NCBI GenBank assembly: GCA_022820545.1
Contig: JAJEFG010000107.1
Location: 93,579 to 134,472 of the forward strand
Length of the DNA: 40,894 nucleotides
From: Acidobacteriota bacterium
GTDB taxonomy: Bacteria; Acidobacteriota; Vicinamibacteria; Marinacidobacterales; Marinacidobacteraceae
Direction: 5' to 3'
Below, in pieces: positions 1-8,394 of the stretch (its first letter is position 1; each line of letters opens with the position of its first letter). The position numbers and the translations under genes were made by a program. The notes under the pieces were generated by a model. That model worked only from the letters and a program-made list of their open reading frames with translations. It was not told the origin of the DNA and did no database searches.

Positions 1-840
<840 letters not shown>

Positions 841-938
841 GACTCCCGCGGGACGAATTTCCTACCGATTTGTAACATTCCGGACGGACCGGGGCCGCTA
901 CCCTCCGCGGGCAGTGTCCGCCGCGCCCTGCTCCGCGC

Positions 939-3900
939 TCAGTCATCCATGACGAAGCGAAACGCCGGCGCGGCGCGTTCCGGTTGCCCGGTGGATTCGC
1001 AGCCCGCTCCCGTACCGGGGGTCCGTCGAGGCGCGGCGTGATCGAGCCCGGACGCGAAGCCGGCGGGAGCCGGTTCGCCCAGTTGCCGCGCTTCGCGGGA
1101 CTGATCCTGCTCTTCGTCCTGTTCCTGGGGGCGATCGACGGCCTGGGGGAGGGATTCAAGGGTCTCGGTTCCGGGCTCCTCGACGGCTTCTTCCAGGCCT
1201 CGGCGAACCCCTTCGTGGGACTCATCATCGGAATCCTGGCCACGACGCTGGTCCAGAGTTCCTCGGTCACGAGTTCGCTGATCGTGGGACTGGTCGCCGC
1301 CCCGGAATCCCCGCTGCCGTTCGAACACGCCATCCCCATGGTGATGGGCGCCAACATCGGGACCACGGTCACCAACTCGATCGCCGCGCTCGGACACCTG
1401 CGGGACGGGAAGGAACTGCGGCGGGCCTTCGAGGTGGCCACCTGCCACGACATGTTCAACCTGATCGCGGTGGCCATCCTCCTGCCGCTCGAAATCGCGA
1501 CCGGGTTCCTGGCGCGCCTCTCCGGCGTGGTCTCCGCGCAGTTCGGGGGTTTGCTCGGAACCGGCATCGACTACGAGAGTCCCCTCAAGGGCATCATCGA
1601 GCTGGTCCCGATACCGATCCAGTGGTTCACCGGCGTCGTGACCGGCTCCGACGAGGCGGCTGCCGCGCTCCTGGCCGTCATCTCGGTCGTGCTGCTGGTC
1701 GTGGCCCTCGGGCTGCTCGTCCGCACCCTGAAGAGCATTTCCGCGGGCCGGGGCGAGGCTGTCCTCCACCGGGTGCTCGGCCGTCACGCACTCCTGGCCA
1801 TGGGAGCGGGGGCCGTCGTCACCGTTCTCGTCCAGTCCAGCTCGATCACCACGTCCATGCTGGTCCCGCTCGCCGGCGCCGGGCTCCTGCTCCTCGACGA
1901 CGCGTTTCCGGTCACCCTCGGGGCGAACGTGGGGACGACGGTCACGGCATTCCTCGCCGCGCTCGCGGTTTCGGGCCCGAACGCCCACTGGGGGTTCCAG
2001 TTGGCGGTCGTCCACCTCCTGTTCAACCTGGTCGGGATCCTGATGGTCTACCCGGTTGCCCGGATCCGGCAGGTCCCGCTCGCCGCGGCGCGCCGGCTCG
2101 CCGACATCGCGGTGGCGAACCGGGGTCTGGCGGTCGCTTACGTGATCGTGGTGTTCTACGGAATCCCGGCGCTGCTGCTGGTGATCAGCCGGGCGCTCGG
2201 CTTCTGAGCCGGCGCGCTCCCGGCGGGGGGTAACCGGCGGTCCGGGCAGATCCCCGAAGAGTCCCGGGTCCGGGCCGGCGCCCGTCACCCGAATCACCTC
2301 GGTGACGGTGGTTTCTCCTTCCAGCAACAGGCGCACCGCGGCCTGGCGGAGGCTCCGGACGCCCCGGCGGCGTGCGGAGCGGGCGAGATCCTCGGCGGTG
2401 CAGCCACCCAGGATCTCGACGGACGCCCGGGAATCGACCGGCAGGATCTCGAAGACGGCCCGCCGCCCCTGGTAGCCGGTGTCGCGGCAGCGCGCACAGC
2501 CCGCGCCCACCCGGACCGCCCGTCCGGCCACCTCGGGGGCTGACAGCGTCTCCGCTTCCCGGGCCGAGACGGCCGTCTCGCGGCCGCAGCCGCGGCAGAT
2601 CGTGCGGACGAGCCGCTGGGCGACCACGCCCACCAGCGTGGTGCCGATCAGGAAGCGCGGCACGCCGAGATCGGCGAGCCGGGTGACGGCGCCGGGGGCG
2701 TCGTTCGTGTGGAGGGTCGAGAGGACGAGGTGTCCGGTCAGGGCGGCCTGGACCGCCATTTCCGCGGTTTCGGCGTCCCGGATCTCGCCCACCATGAGGA
2801 TGTCCGGATCCTGGCGGAGCACGCTGCGAATGGCGGCCGCAAACGAGAAGCGGATGCGGGGATTCACCTGCACCTGGCTGAGCGGCGGGAAGACCAGCTC
2901 CACCGGGTCCTCGATCGTCACGACGTTCACTTCGGGCGTCGCGACGTGCCGGAGCACCGAGTAGAGCGTCGTGGTCTTGCCGCTGCCGGTGGGACCGGTG
3001 ACCAGGAGCAGCCCTTCCCGGCGGTTCAGCATCTGGCGGAGGCGCCGTTCCTCGTCTCCGGCCAGCCTGAGCTGTTCGAGCGACGAGACCAGGGCCGCCG
3101 GGTCGAACACCCGCAGGACCGCCTTTTCGCCGAAGACGGTCGGGAGGGTCGAGACCCGCAGCTCGATCTCCTTTTCGGATTCGATGCGCTTGATGCGGCC
3201 GTCCTGGGGACGGCGCTTCTCGGCGATGTCGAGCCCGCTGAGCATCTTGAGACGGCTGACGACGGCCTGGTAGACGATGCGGGGAAAGCTGTGCATGGTC
3301 CGCAGGACCCCGTCGACCCGAAAACGCACGACGGCGTGATCGCGCTTGGGCTCGAGGTGAATGTCCGAGGCGCGGTGCTCGAACGCCTGGTGGAGGATGC
3401 TGTCGAGAGCGGCCACGACCGGGCGGGTGGTGGGCTCCAGGTCGCCGGCCGCCTCCGACTCCGAGACGAACTCCTGGTCCGCCGCGGGCGGATTGGCGTG
3501 CTCGCCGCGGTCGTGGGTCAACTCGGTCTCCGCGGCGCGCAGCGAGGTCCGCAGGTTGTAGAGGCTGCCGTTGATCCCCTCGATGTCGGAGCGGGTCGCG
3601 ACCACGACCTGCACCCGGACCCCCAGATAGCGTTCGAGGTCCGCGATGGCCCCCCGGTCGAAGGGATTGGCGACCGCCACCGTCAGGGTGTCCCGGTCCC
3701 TGGCGAGGGCGCAGATGGTGTGCTTCCGGGCGAACGGCGCCGGGAGAGCGCCGGTGACCACCTCCGGGTTGAGTTCCAGGGGGTTGATCGCCCGAAAGGG
3801 GAGTCCGGCGTCCTGCGCCACGGCCTGCGCGATGTCCTCTTCCGAGAGGATTCCTTCGGCCACCAGGGCGGCCTCGTGTCGTGGCGGAGGCAGCCGTTCG

Positions 3901-4133
3901 AGAGCCCCTGCGCGGCTGGCCATGGCGGCGGGGATGCGCCCCTGGCGCCGGAGCAGGGTCAGCAGGCCGGGAATCGGGTTCGGGACGGCGCGGGGTCCGG
4001 GTTGCGCCGATGCCGGGACCGGCGACTTGTCGGAGCCCCTTGGCTGGACCGGGTCGGCGGCGGGCACCGGCCGGGCCGCGGTCGGGGGCCTGGTGGCCGG
4101 GCGTTCGTCGTGAAGCAACTTGGAGATCTCCAT
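939..4133 (-). CDS. gspE: GspE/PilB-type secretion/pilus ATPase, with no stop codon at the expected end
   Basis: This is the cytoplasmic motor ATPase of a type II secretion system or type IV pilus. Order of parts: a Pro-rich linker (residues 1-75), an MshEN-type N-terminal domain (about 85-195), then the secretion ATPase core. The core has Walker A GPTGSGKTTT near residue 380, Walker B DPDILMVGEIRD near 445, an HTND histidine motif, and a zinc module CRGC...CARC near 511-545. Family homology ends at TTVTEVIRVTG, near base 2281 (about residue 617), which is the normal C-terminus. The frame nevertheless stays open to 939, adding about 446 residues antisense to the Na/Pi gene. That tail is rich in Asp, Glu, Gln, His and Arg and looks non-coding. 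A one-base shift near the end would give a stop at 2185. ATG at 4133 (MEISKLL) is the chosen start; the Shine-Dalgarno is weak. No other secretion genes are in the window. Confidence 0.85.
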   Translation of the reverse strand: MEISKLLHDERPATRPPTAARPVPAADPVQPRGSDKSPVPASAQPGPRAVPNPIPGLLTLLRRQGRIPAAMASRAGALERLPPPRHEAALVAEGILSEEDIAQAVAQDAGLPFRAINPLELNPEVVTGALPAPFARKHTICALARDRDTLTVAVANPFDRGAIADLERYLGVRVQVVVATRSDIEGINGSLYNLRTSLRAAETELTHDRGEHANPPAADQEFVSESEAAGDLEPTTRPVVAALDSILHQAFEHRASDIHLEPKRDHAVVRFRVDGVLRTMHSFPRIVYQAVVSRLKMLSGLDIAEKRRPQDGRIKRIESEKEIELRVSTLPTVFGEKAVLRVFDPAALVSSLEQLRLAGDEERRLRQMLNRREGLLLVTGPTGSGKTTTLYSVLRHVATPEVNVVTIEDPVELVFPPLSQVQVNPRIRFSFAAAIRSVLRQDPDILMVGEIRDAETAEMAVQAALTGHLVLSTLHTNDAPGAVTRLADLGVPRFLIGTTLVGVVAQRLVRTICRGCGRETAVSAREAETLSAPEVAGRAVRVGAGCARCRDTGYQGRRAVFEILPVDSRASVEILGGCTAEDLARSARRRGVRSLRQAAVRLLLEGETTVTEVIRVTGAGPDPGLFGDLPGPPVTPRRERAGSEAERPADHQQQRRDSVEHHDHVSDRQTPVRHRDVGEPARRGERDLPDPGNRVDHQDPDQVEQEVDDRQLEPPVGVRARNRERGEECRDRRPHVRPEGDRKRVVEEQEPGAGERDQHGRGDRAGLDENGDDGPRSHGQECVTAEHPVEDSLAPARGNALQGADEQPEGHDQQHDRDDGQERGSRLVGAGHDAGEPLDRYRDQLDDALEGTLVVDAGSEQTPELRGDHAGEARQEPGRDFERQEDGHRDQVEHVVAGGHLEGPPQFLPVPQVSERGDRVGDRGPDVGAHHHGDGVFERQRGFRGGDQSHDQRTRDRGTLDQRRGQDSDDESHEGVRRGLEEAVEEPGTETLESLPQAVDRPQEQDEEQDQSREARQLGEPAPAGFASGLDHAAPRRTPGTGAGCESTGQPERAAPAFRFVMDD
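1038..2207 (+). CDS. Na+/phosphate cotransporter family protein (NptA/PF02690 type)
   Basis: This is an inner-membrane protein of about 389 residues with many hydrophobic helices. It has the inverted-repeat signature of the Na/Pi cotransporter family: TTLVQSSSVTSS followed by GANIGTTVTN in the first half, and TVLVQSSSITTS followed by GANVGTTVTA in the second. The paired QSSS motifs form the substrate and sodium site in characterised relatives. There is no C-terminal PhoU-like domain, so it is the short form. GTG at 1038 is preferred because GAGG lies six bases upstream. The frame also allows TTG at 984, which would add an Arg-rich segment with no family support. The whole gene lies opposite the unterminated downstream part of the GspE-type frame. 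Family assignment is firm; the physiological substrate (phosphate or another anion) is inferred. Confidence 0.9.
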   Translation: MIEPGREAGGSRFAQLPRFAGLILLFVLFLGAIDGLGEGFKGLGSGLLDGFFQASANPFVGLIIGILATTLVQSSSVTSSLIVGLVAAPESPLPFEHAIPMVMGANIGTTVTNSIAALGHLRDGKELRRAFEVATCHDMFNLIAVAILLPLEIATGFLARLSGVVSAQFGGLLGTGIDYESPLKGIIELVPIPIQWFTGVVTGSDEAAAALLAVISVVLLVVALGLLVRTLKSISAGRGEAVLHRVLGRHALLAMGAGAVVTVLVQSSSITTSMLVPLAGAGLLLLDDAFPVTLGANVGTTVTAFLAALAVSGPNAHWGFQLAVVHLLFNLVGILMVYPVARIRQVPLAAARRLADIAVANRGLAVAYVIVVFYGIPALLLVISRALGF

Positions 4134-4244
4134 AAGGCTCTAGACGTAATTCGCCCCGCTTTTTTCCCGTTTCGGACCGGAATGTGGAAAAGTCGAAGCG
4201 AAGTGGCATTAGCTGACAGCATCCGGAGGGGCGGAGATCCGAGG

Positions 4245-4250
4245 TAAAAT
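4245..4250 (+). promoter_or_regulatory. Candidate -10 box for tRNA-Val
   Basis: TAAAAT ends 15 bases before the 5' end of the tRNA, which would leave a leader of about 8-9 bases. A CTGACA at 4213-4218 resembles a -35 box, but its 26-base spacing is too long. It is offered only as a candidate. Confidence 0.3.
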
Positions 4251-4265
4251 TGCGCGCTCTCGGAC

Positions 4266-4340
4266 AGGCGCGTAGCTCAGGGGGAGAGCGCTACCTTGAC
4301 GCGGTAGAAGTCGGCGGTTCAAATCCGCCCGCGCCTACCA
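4266..4340 (+). tRNA. tRNA-Val (anticodon GAC), CCA encoded
   Basis: A full cloverleaf can be folded. The acceptor stem is AGGCGCG with CGCGCCT, with discriminator A followed by a genomic CCA. The D arm is GCTC...GAGC. The anticodon stem is CTACC with GGTAG around loop TTGACGC, giving anticodon GAC (Val, reading GUC and GUU). The variable loop is AAGTC, and the T stem is GGCGG with CCGCC around TTCAAAT. The gene is 75 nt long, upstream of thrS and divergent from the GspE-type gene. Confidence 0.96.
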
Positions 4341-4483
4341 TTCCTCCGTTCCCGGGAGACCGCCGCCCTGCGGGGGCCGGTGTCGGCCTTCTCGCCATAT
4401 CGGCCCGGCAGGCGGCCGTCCGGCTCCGCCCGGCGGTCCCCGCCCGTCTTGTGCGGCGTCGCCGGCCGGGATAAAAAGACAGC

Positions 4484-6385
4484 GTGCCTTCTTCCATTCG
4501 ACTGCGCCTCCCCGACGGGGGCGAAGTGCAGCTTCCGGCGGGCGCGCCGCTTTCCGGAGTGGCCCCGGCCGCGGCGATCGCCGCCACCGTGGACGGTCGG
4601 GAGGTGGATCTCGCCCACTGTCCGGACGCCGACGCCGACGTGCGGTTCCTGACGCCGCAGGACACTGACGGGCTCCACGTGTTCCGCCACAGTTCGGCGC
4701 ACCTGCTGGCCGCCGCGGTGAAGGATCTGTTCCCCGACGCCCGCTACGGGATCGGCCCTCCCATCGAGGACGGCTTCTTCTACGACTTCCAGGTCGAGGA
4801 GCCCTTCTCGCCCGAGGACCTCGGCCGCATCGAGGCGCGGATGCGCGAACTCGTGAAGGCGCGGGTGCCCTTCGAACGCGAGATCCTCGACAAGGACGAC
4901 GCGCTGCGGATCTTCGAAGAGCAGGGCGAACTGCTGAAGGTGGAACTGGTCCGCGAGAAAGGCGGCGAGCGGGTTTCCTGCTACCGGGTAGGGAGCTTCT
5001 TCGACTTCTGCGAGGGGCCCCACGTGCCTCACACCGGCGTGATTCGGGCGCTCAAGGTGCTCTCGAGCTCGAACGCCTACTGGAAGGGAGATGCGCGCGG
5101 GATCCCCATGCAGCGCATCTACGCCACGAGCTTCACCGACCGCAAGGAGATGGCGGCCCATCTCTCCCGCCTCGAGGAGGCGAAGCGGCGCGACCACCGG
5201 CGGATCGGGCGCGACCAGCGGCTCTTCCTGATTCTCCCGGAGGCCCCGGGGCAGGTGTTCTGGCTGCCCGCCGGGATGGGAGTGGTGAACCGGCTGCTCG
5301 ATTCCATGCGGGAGAAGCTGGACCGCCGGTCCTACCAGGAGATCCGGACCCCGCTGATCCTGAACGAGTCCGTCTGGGCCCGGAGCGGCCACCTCGATCA
5401 CTACCGCGACAACATGTTCTTCATCGAGTCGGACGAGAACCGTTTCGGGGTCAAGCCCATGAACTGCCCGGGGGCGGCGCTGGTCTACCGGTCGGACATC
5501 CGTTCCTACCGGGACCTGCCCCTCCGGCTCTCGGAATTCGGTCATTGCCACCGGTTCGAGCCGTCGGGCGTTCTCTCCGGCCTGACCCGGGTACGGGCCT
5601 TCACCCAGGATGACGCGCACGTCTACTGCCGGCTGGATCAGGTCAAGGCTGAGGTCCGGGATCTCGTGGACCTCGTCAAGGAGGTCTACGGCGAGTTCGG
5701 CTTCGAGGACATCCAGATCGAACTCTCGACGCGTCCCGACAAGTCGGTGGGGAGCCCCGAGACCTGGGAACAGGCGGAGGCCGCGCTCGCGGAGGCCCTC
5801 GCCGAATCGGGAGACGACTGGGTGGTGAATCCCGGAGACGGCGCGTTCTACGGTCCGAAGATCGACTTCCACGTCCGTGACGCGCTCCGCCGCAGTCATC
5901 AGTGCGCGACCATCCAGCTCGATTTCTCCCAGGCGCCGGCGTTCGATCTTCACTACGCGACGGAAGACGGCGGCCGGGAGCGCCCGGTCGTGATTCACCG
6001 GGCGATCCTCGGTTCCGTGGAGCGCTTTTTCGCGCTCCTGCTCGAGCACACCGGCGGGGCCCTGCCGGTCTGGATCGCCCCGGTCCAGGCGGTGCTGATC
6101 CCCATCGCCGACCGGCACCAGGCGCAGGCGGCGGAGGTGGCGGCCGCCCTGCGGAGCCAGGGCTTCCGGATCGCCGTCGACGACCGCCGCGAGAAGATGG
6201 GCTACAAGATCCGCGAGGCGGAGGTGGGGCGGGTCCCGTTCATGGTGGTGCTCGGGGACCGGGAGGTGGAAGAAGGCACGCTGGCGGTGCGCACCCGGGG
6301 CCGGCGGGGTCAGGAAACCATGACGGCCGCGGCGCTCTCCGAGCGTCTCGACGAGCTCACCCGGAACCGGTCGCTCAGCCCCTGA
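4484..6385 (+). CDS. thrS: Threonyl-tRNA synthetase
   Basis: A cytoplasmic class II synthetase that charges tRNA-Thr; its 633 residues are the normal full length. An N-terminal TGS domain (1-60) is followed by the editing domain with H69-x3-H73 (HSSAHLL). The catalytic core has the zinc cysteine C328 in MNCPG, a motif-2 region around VRAFTQDDAH, and motif 3 near HRAILGSVERF. A C-terminal anticodon-binding domain starts at about 530 (PVWIAPVQAVLIPI). The GTG start is the only start that gives an intact TGS domain; it follows an A-rich stretch without a strong Shine-Dalgarno. The order thrS-infC-rpmI-rplT is the classical translation operon. No thrS operator-type tRNA mimic or T-box could be recognised in the 143 bases after the tRNA. 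Confidence 0.97.
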   Translation: MPSSIRLRLPDGGEVQLPAGAPLSGVAPAAAIAATVDGREVDLAHCPDADADVRFLTPQDTDGLHVFRHSSAHLLAAAVKDLFPDARYGIGPPIEDGFFYDFQVEEPFSPEDLGRIEARMRELVKARVPFEREILDKDDALRIFEEQGELLKVELVREKGGERVSCYRVGSFFDFCEGPHVPHTGVIRALKVLSSSNAYWKGDARGIPMQRIYATSFTDRKEMAAHLSRLEEAKRRDHRRIGRDQRLFLILPEAPGQVFWLPAGMGVVNRLLDSMREKLDRRSYQEIRTPLILNESVWARSGHLDHYRDNMFFIESDENRFGVKPMNCPGAALVYRSDIRSYRDLPLRLSEFGHCHRFEPSGVLSGLTRVRAFTQDDAHVYCRLDQVKAEVRDLVDLVKEVYGEFGFEDIQIELSTRPDKSVGSPETWEQAEAALAEALAESGDDWVVNPGDGAFYGPKIDFHVRDALRRSHQCATIQLDFSQAPAFDLHYATEDGGRERPVVIHRAILGSVERFFALLLEHTGGALPVWIAPVQAVLIPIADRHQAQAAEVAAALRSQGFRIAVDDRREKMGYKIREAEVGRVPFMVVLGDREVEEGTLAVRTRGRRGQETMTAAALSERLDELTRNRSLSP

Positions 6386-6484
6386 CGAGGCGCGTCTGGT
6401 GAACCGAATGATCCGGCGAACAGGAGACTGTCGCTGGCGAACCGGGTCCGAAGTGGCGATAATCCGCCGACCCGCCCGCGGTGC

Positions 6485-6498
6485 GGAGGTGATCCATC
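6485..6498 (+). promoter_or_regulatory. Strong Shine-Dalgarno plus AUC start codon of infC
   Basis: GGAGGTGATC at 6485-6494 is complementary to the 3' end of 16S rRNA and sits at correct spacing before ATC at 6496-6498. The frame is closed just upstream by TGA at 6490-6492. No ATG, GTG or TTG occurs in frame before GTG at 6547, which lies inside the conserved N-terminal domain. AUC initiation is therefore the best reading. It matches the known use of AUU (E. coli) and AUC (Myxococcus) in infC, where IF3 represses its own translation by discriminating against non-canonical starts. Confidence 0.85.
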
Positions 6499-7104
6499 GA
6501 TAGTTCTCTCAGGGTAAACGACCGAATCCGAGCTCCCATCGTCCTGGTGATCGGCGAGGACGGCGAGAAACTTGGAGATTTCGCCCTGATGGACGCCCGG
6601 CGGCTGGCCGCCGACCGGGGACTCGATCTCGTCGAGATCGTGCCGAACCGGATGCCTCCGGTCTGCAAGATCATGAACTACGGCCGGTTCGTGTATCAGC
6701 AGAGCAAGAAATCCCAGGATTCCAAGCGACACCAGAAACAGAACCAGGTCAAGGAGGTCAAGTTCCGCATCATCATCGGAGAGCACGACCGCGCCACCAA
6801 GATGAAGCAGATTGAGCGTTTCCTCCATGAAGGTCACAAGGTCAAGGCCACGATCTGGTTCAAGCGGGCCCGCGAGCGGAGCCGCCGGGAACTCGGGGAC
6901 CGCATTCTCGACGAGGTCACCGAGCAGCTCGCGGAGATCGCCACCGTCGAATCCCGCTCGAGCGTGGTCGGCAACCAGATGAGCATGATCCTCGCTCCCA
7001 GCCGCCGCCTGCTCGAAGCGCTCCGGACCGAACGCGCCGGCAAGTCGGAGGACGACGTTCACGCGCCCCGGGTACGTCGCGCCCAGCGCGACGGAACCGG
7101 CTGA
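6496..7104 (+). CDS. infC: Translation initiation factor IF-3 (AUC start)
   Basis: IF-3 binds the 30S subunit, prevents 50S joining and checks start codon and initiator tRNA. From the AUC start the protein has 202 residues. The N domain begins [20 protein letters not shown] and runs through [23 protein letters not shown] lysine-rich linker ([19 protein letters not shown]) leads to the C domain, which ends at [11 protein letters not shown] basic tail of about 30 residues (ending RRAQRDGTG) extends past the usual end, as in several non-enteric phyla. Starting at GTG 6547 would remove the first strand of the N domain. It lies 110 bases after thrS and 14 bases before rpmI. Autoregulation through the AUC codon is inferred from the family. 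Confidence 0.95.
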   Translation: MDSSLRVNDRIRAPIVLVIGEDGEKLGDFALMDARRLAADRGLDLVEIVPNRMPPVCKIMNYGRFVYQQSKKSQDSKRHQKQNQVKEVKFRIIIGEHDRATKMKQIERFLHEGHKVKATIWFKRARERSRRELGDRILDEVTEQLAEIATVESRSSVVGNQMSMILAPSRRLLEALRTERAGKSEDDVHAPRVRRAQRDGTG

Positions 7105-7118
7105 CCCCAGGAACCATC

Positions 7119-7313
7119 ATGAAACTGAAGATGAAGACCCACCGCGGGGCCGCGAAGCGGTTCCGCAAGACCGCCAGCGGCCGCGTACGCCGCCGCTGCG
7201 CCTACCACAGCCACATTCTCACCAAGAAGTCCGCGAAGCGCCGCCGGCGCCTGCGCAGCGGGGCCTGGGTGTTCGAGGGCGAAGCGAAGATGATCGCCCG
7301 GATCATCGGCTAA
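7119..7313 (+). CDS. rpmI: 50S ribosomal protein L35
   Basis: A 64-residue, very basic protein of the large ribosomal subunit, of standard length. It begins [15 protein letters not shown] and contains the family-typical [16 protein letters not shown] near residues 30-46. An AGGA Shine-Dalgarno precedes the ATG. It lies between infC and rplT in the conserved order and is presumably co-transcribed and translationally linked with them. Confidence 0.97.
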   Translation: MKLKMKTHRGAAKRFRKTASGRVRRRCAYHSHILTKKSAKRRRRLRSGAWVFEGEAKMIARIIG

Positions 7314-7345
7314 GAGCCGGTGGTCAGACAGTTGGAGAAGACACG

Positions 7346-7720
7346 ATGTCCCGAGTGAAACGCGGGACCCACCGGCGGGATCGGCGCCGGCGGGTTCTCA
7401 AACAGACCCGAGGCTACCGCGGCATGCGCGGCAAGCTCTATCGGCACGCGATGCAGGCGCTGGATCGCGCCCTTTCGTATGCCTACCGCGACCGCCGCAC
7501 CCGGAAGCGTGATTTCCGGCGCCTCTGGATCACCCGCATCAGCGCGGCGTCCCGGGAGCGCGGACTCCCGTACGCCCAGTTCGCACACGGTCTGTCGCTG
7601 GCGGGAGTGGGTGTCAACCGGAAACAGCTGGCGGAGCTGGCGGTGCACGATCCGGGAGCGTTCGACGCTCTGGTGGAACGCGCCCGGGAGGCGCTCCCGG
7701 CCGGAGCCGGTCCCGAATAG
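7346..7720 (+). CDS. rplT: 50S ribosomal protein L20
   Basis: A 124-residue primary 23S rRNA-binding protein needed early in 50S assembly. Recognisable segments are MSRVKRGTHRRDRRRRVLKQTRGYRG (residues 1-26), a basic helical arm, and the globular part with LWITRISAASRERGLPYAQFAHGL (about 52-75) and VNRKQLAELAVHDPGAFDALVE. Length is normal with a short C-terminal tail. GGAG lies about eight bases before ATG. In enterics L20 represses this operon by binding its mRNA; no equivalent structure could be confirmed by eye here. Confidence 0.97.
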   Translation: MSRVKRGTHRRDRRRRVLKQTRGYRGMRGKLYRHAMQALDRALSYAYRDRRTRKRDFRRLWITRISAASRERGLPYAQFAHGLSLAGVGVNRKQLAELAVHDPGAFDALVERAREALPAGAGPE

Positions 7721-7728
7721 GACGCCCC

Positions 7729-8013
7729 GTGTCCGACCCCGCTGCCGCCGTCCGGGGGCTGCTCGGGGACATCGAGCGGGCGGAATCCGCGTTCGAGAGA
7801 GTCAGCGGACAGATCGCCGAAGCGACGGACGCCAGCGTTCGCGAGGCCGAGCGGGAGCGGGACGCGCTGCGGGACGCGGAGCAGCAGGCCAGGGCCCGTG
7901 CGGAACGGGCCGAGCGGGCGGCGGAAATCCTCCGGGAGGAACGCGAGGTGATCCGGAAGGCGCTCCGCGCCGTCACCGGGGGAGGTGACGCTGGCGCGGA
8001 GATTTCTGGCTAG
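7729..8013 (+). CDS. Small coiled-coil protein upstream of zapA, possible ZapB-like role
   Basis: A 94-residue acidic and Arg-rich protein, with GTG start eight bases after the rplT stop and GGA just upstream. From about residue 15 to 80 it is almost entirely heptad-like helix, for example REAERERDALRDAEQQARARA and ERAEIL-type repeats, with no hydrophobic membrane segment. Short coiled-coil genes immediately before zapA are common in non-enteric phyla and are often labelled ZapB-like divisome factors. The sequence itself is too low in complexity to prove homology. Its end overlaps the region just before zapA, so the two are probably co-translated. The function is inference from position and coiled-coil nature. 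Confidence 0.65.
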   Translation: MSDPAAAVRGLLGDIERAESAFERVSGQIAEATDASVREAERERDALRDAEQQARARAERAERAAEILREEREVIRKALRAVTGGGDAGAEISG

Positions 8014-8026
8014 CGCCCGAGCCGCA

Positions 8027-8338
8027 ATGAGCGACACCGTCAAAGTCGAAGTCGCCGGACGCTCGTACCGGCTGCGTTCCGACCAGGGGGGAGCCGACCT
8101 CGCGGCGGTCGCCCGGCTCGTGAACGAACGGATCGGAGAGATTCTCGAAGCGGCGCCGCACCTCGAAAAGGAAGAGGTCGCGATCCTCGCGGCGCTCAAC
8201 ATGGGGGATGAACTGCTTCGGCAGCGGGCGGCCAGCGAGGCCGGGCCGGCGGAAATCGAGGAAGCGGTGGCCGCCGTGCGGGGCCGGCTCGCCGAACTCG
8301 TCCGGCGGATGGAGCAGGCGACCGCTTCTCCGGACTGA
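8027..8338 (+). CDS. zapA: Cell division protein ZapA
   Basis: A 103-residue cytoplasmic protein that bundles FtsZ filaments at the Z ring. MSDTVKVEVAGRSYRLRSDQ matches the family N-terminus, followed by LAAVARLVNERIGEI and EEVAILAALNMGDELL, then a C-terminal coiled coil (about 60-95). ATG at 8027 is chosen because the family begins there; GTG at 7985 would add 14 unrelated residues and lies inside the preceding gene. It lies directly after the coiled-coil ORF, consistent with a division gene pair. No 6S RNA fits in the 56 bases before thiL. Confidence 0.9.
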   Translation: MSDTVKVEVAGRSYRLRSDQGGADLAAVARLVNERIGEILEAAPHLEKEEVAILAALNMGDELLRQRAASEAGPAEIEEAVAAVRGRLAELVRRMEQATASPD

Positions 8339-8394
8339 CGCCGTTCGGTGGCGGTTGCCGGCTCGCGGCCCGTGGACACGGCAAACTGAGCGCC

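Noticed and set aside
2185-4209. Long minus-strand frame of 674 codons overlapping the GspE-type gene
   Set aside because: Pro/Arg/Gly-rich translation with no motifs, in another phase of a gene with clear Walker motifs. It matters only as the frame in which a shifted ATPase would stop at 2185.
4341-4483. T-box or thrS operator in the thrS leader
   Set aside because: No specifier loop, antiterminator bulge or tRNA-Thr-like anticodon arm could be recognised by eye.
8339-8394. 6S RNA between zapA and thiL
   Set aside because: In many proteobacteria ssrS follows zapA, but only 56 bases are available here and no long hairpin is visible.
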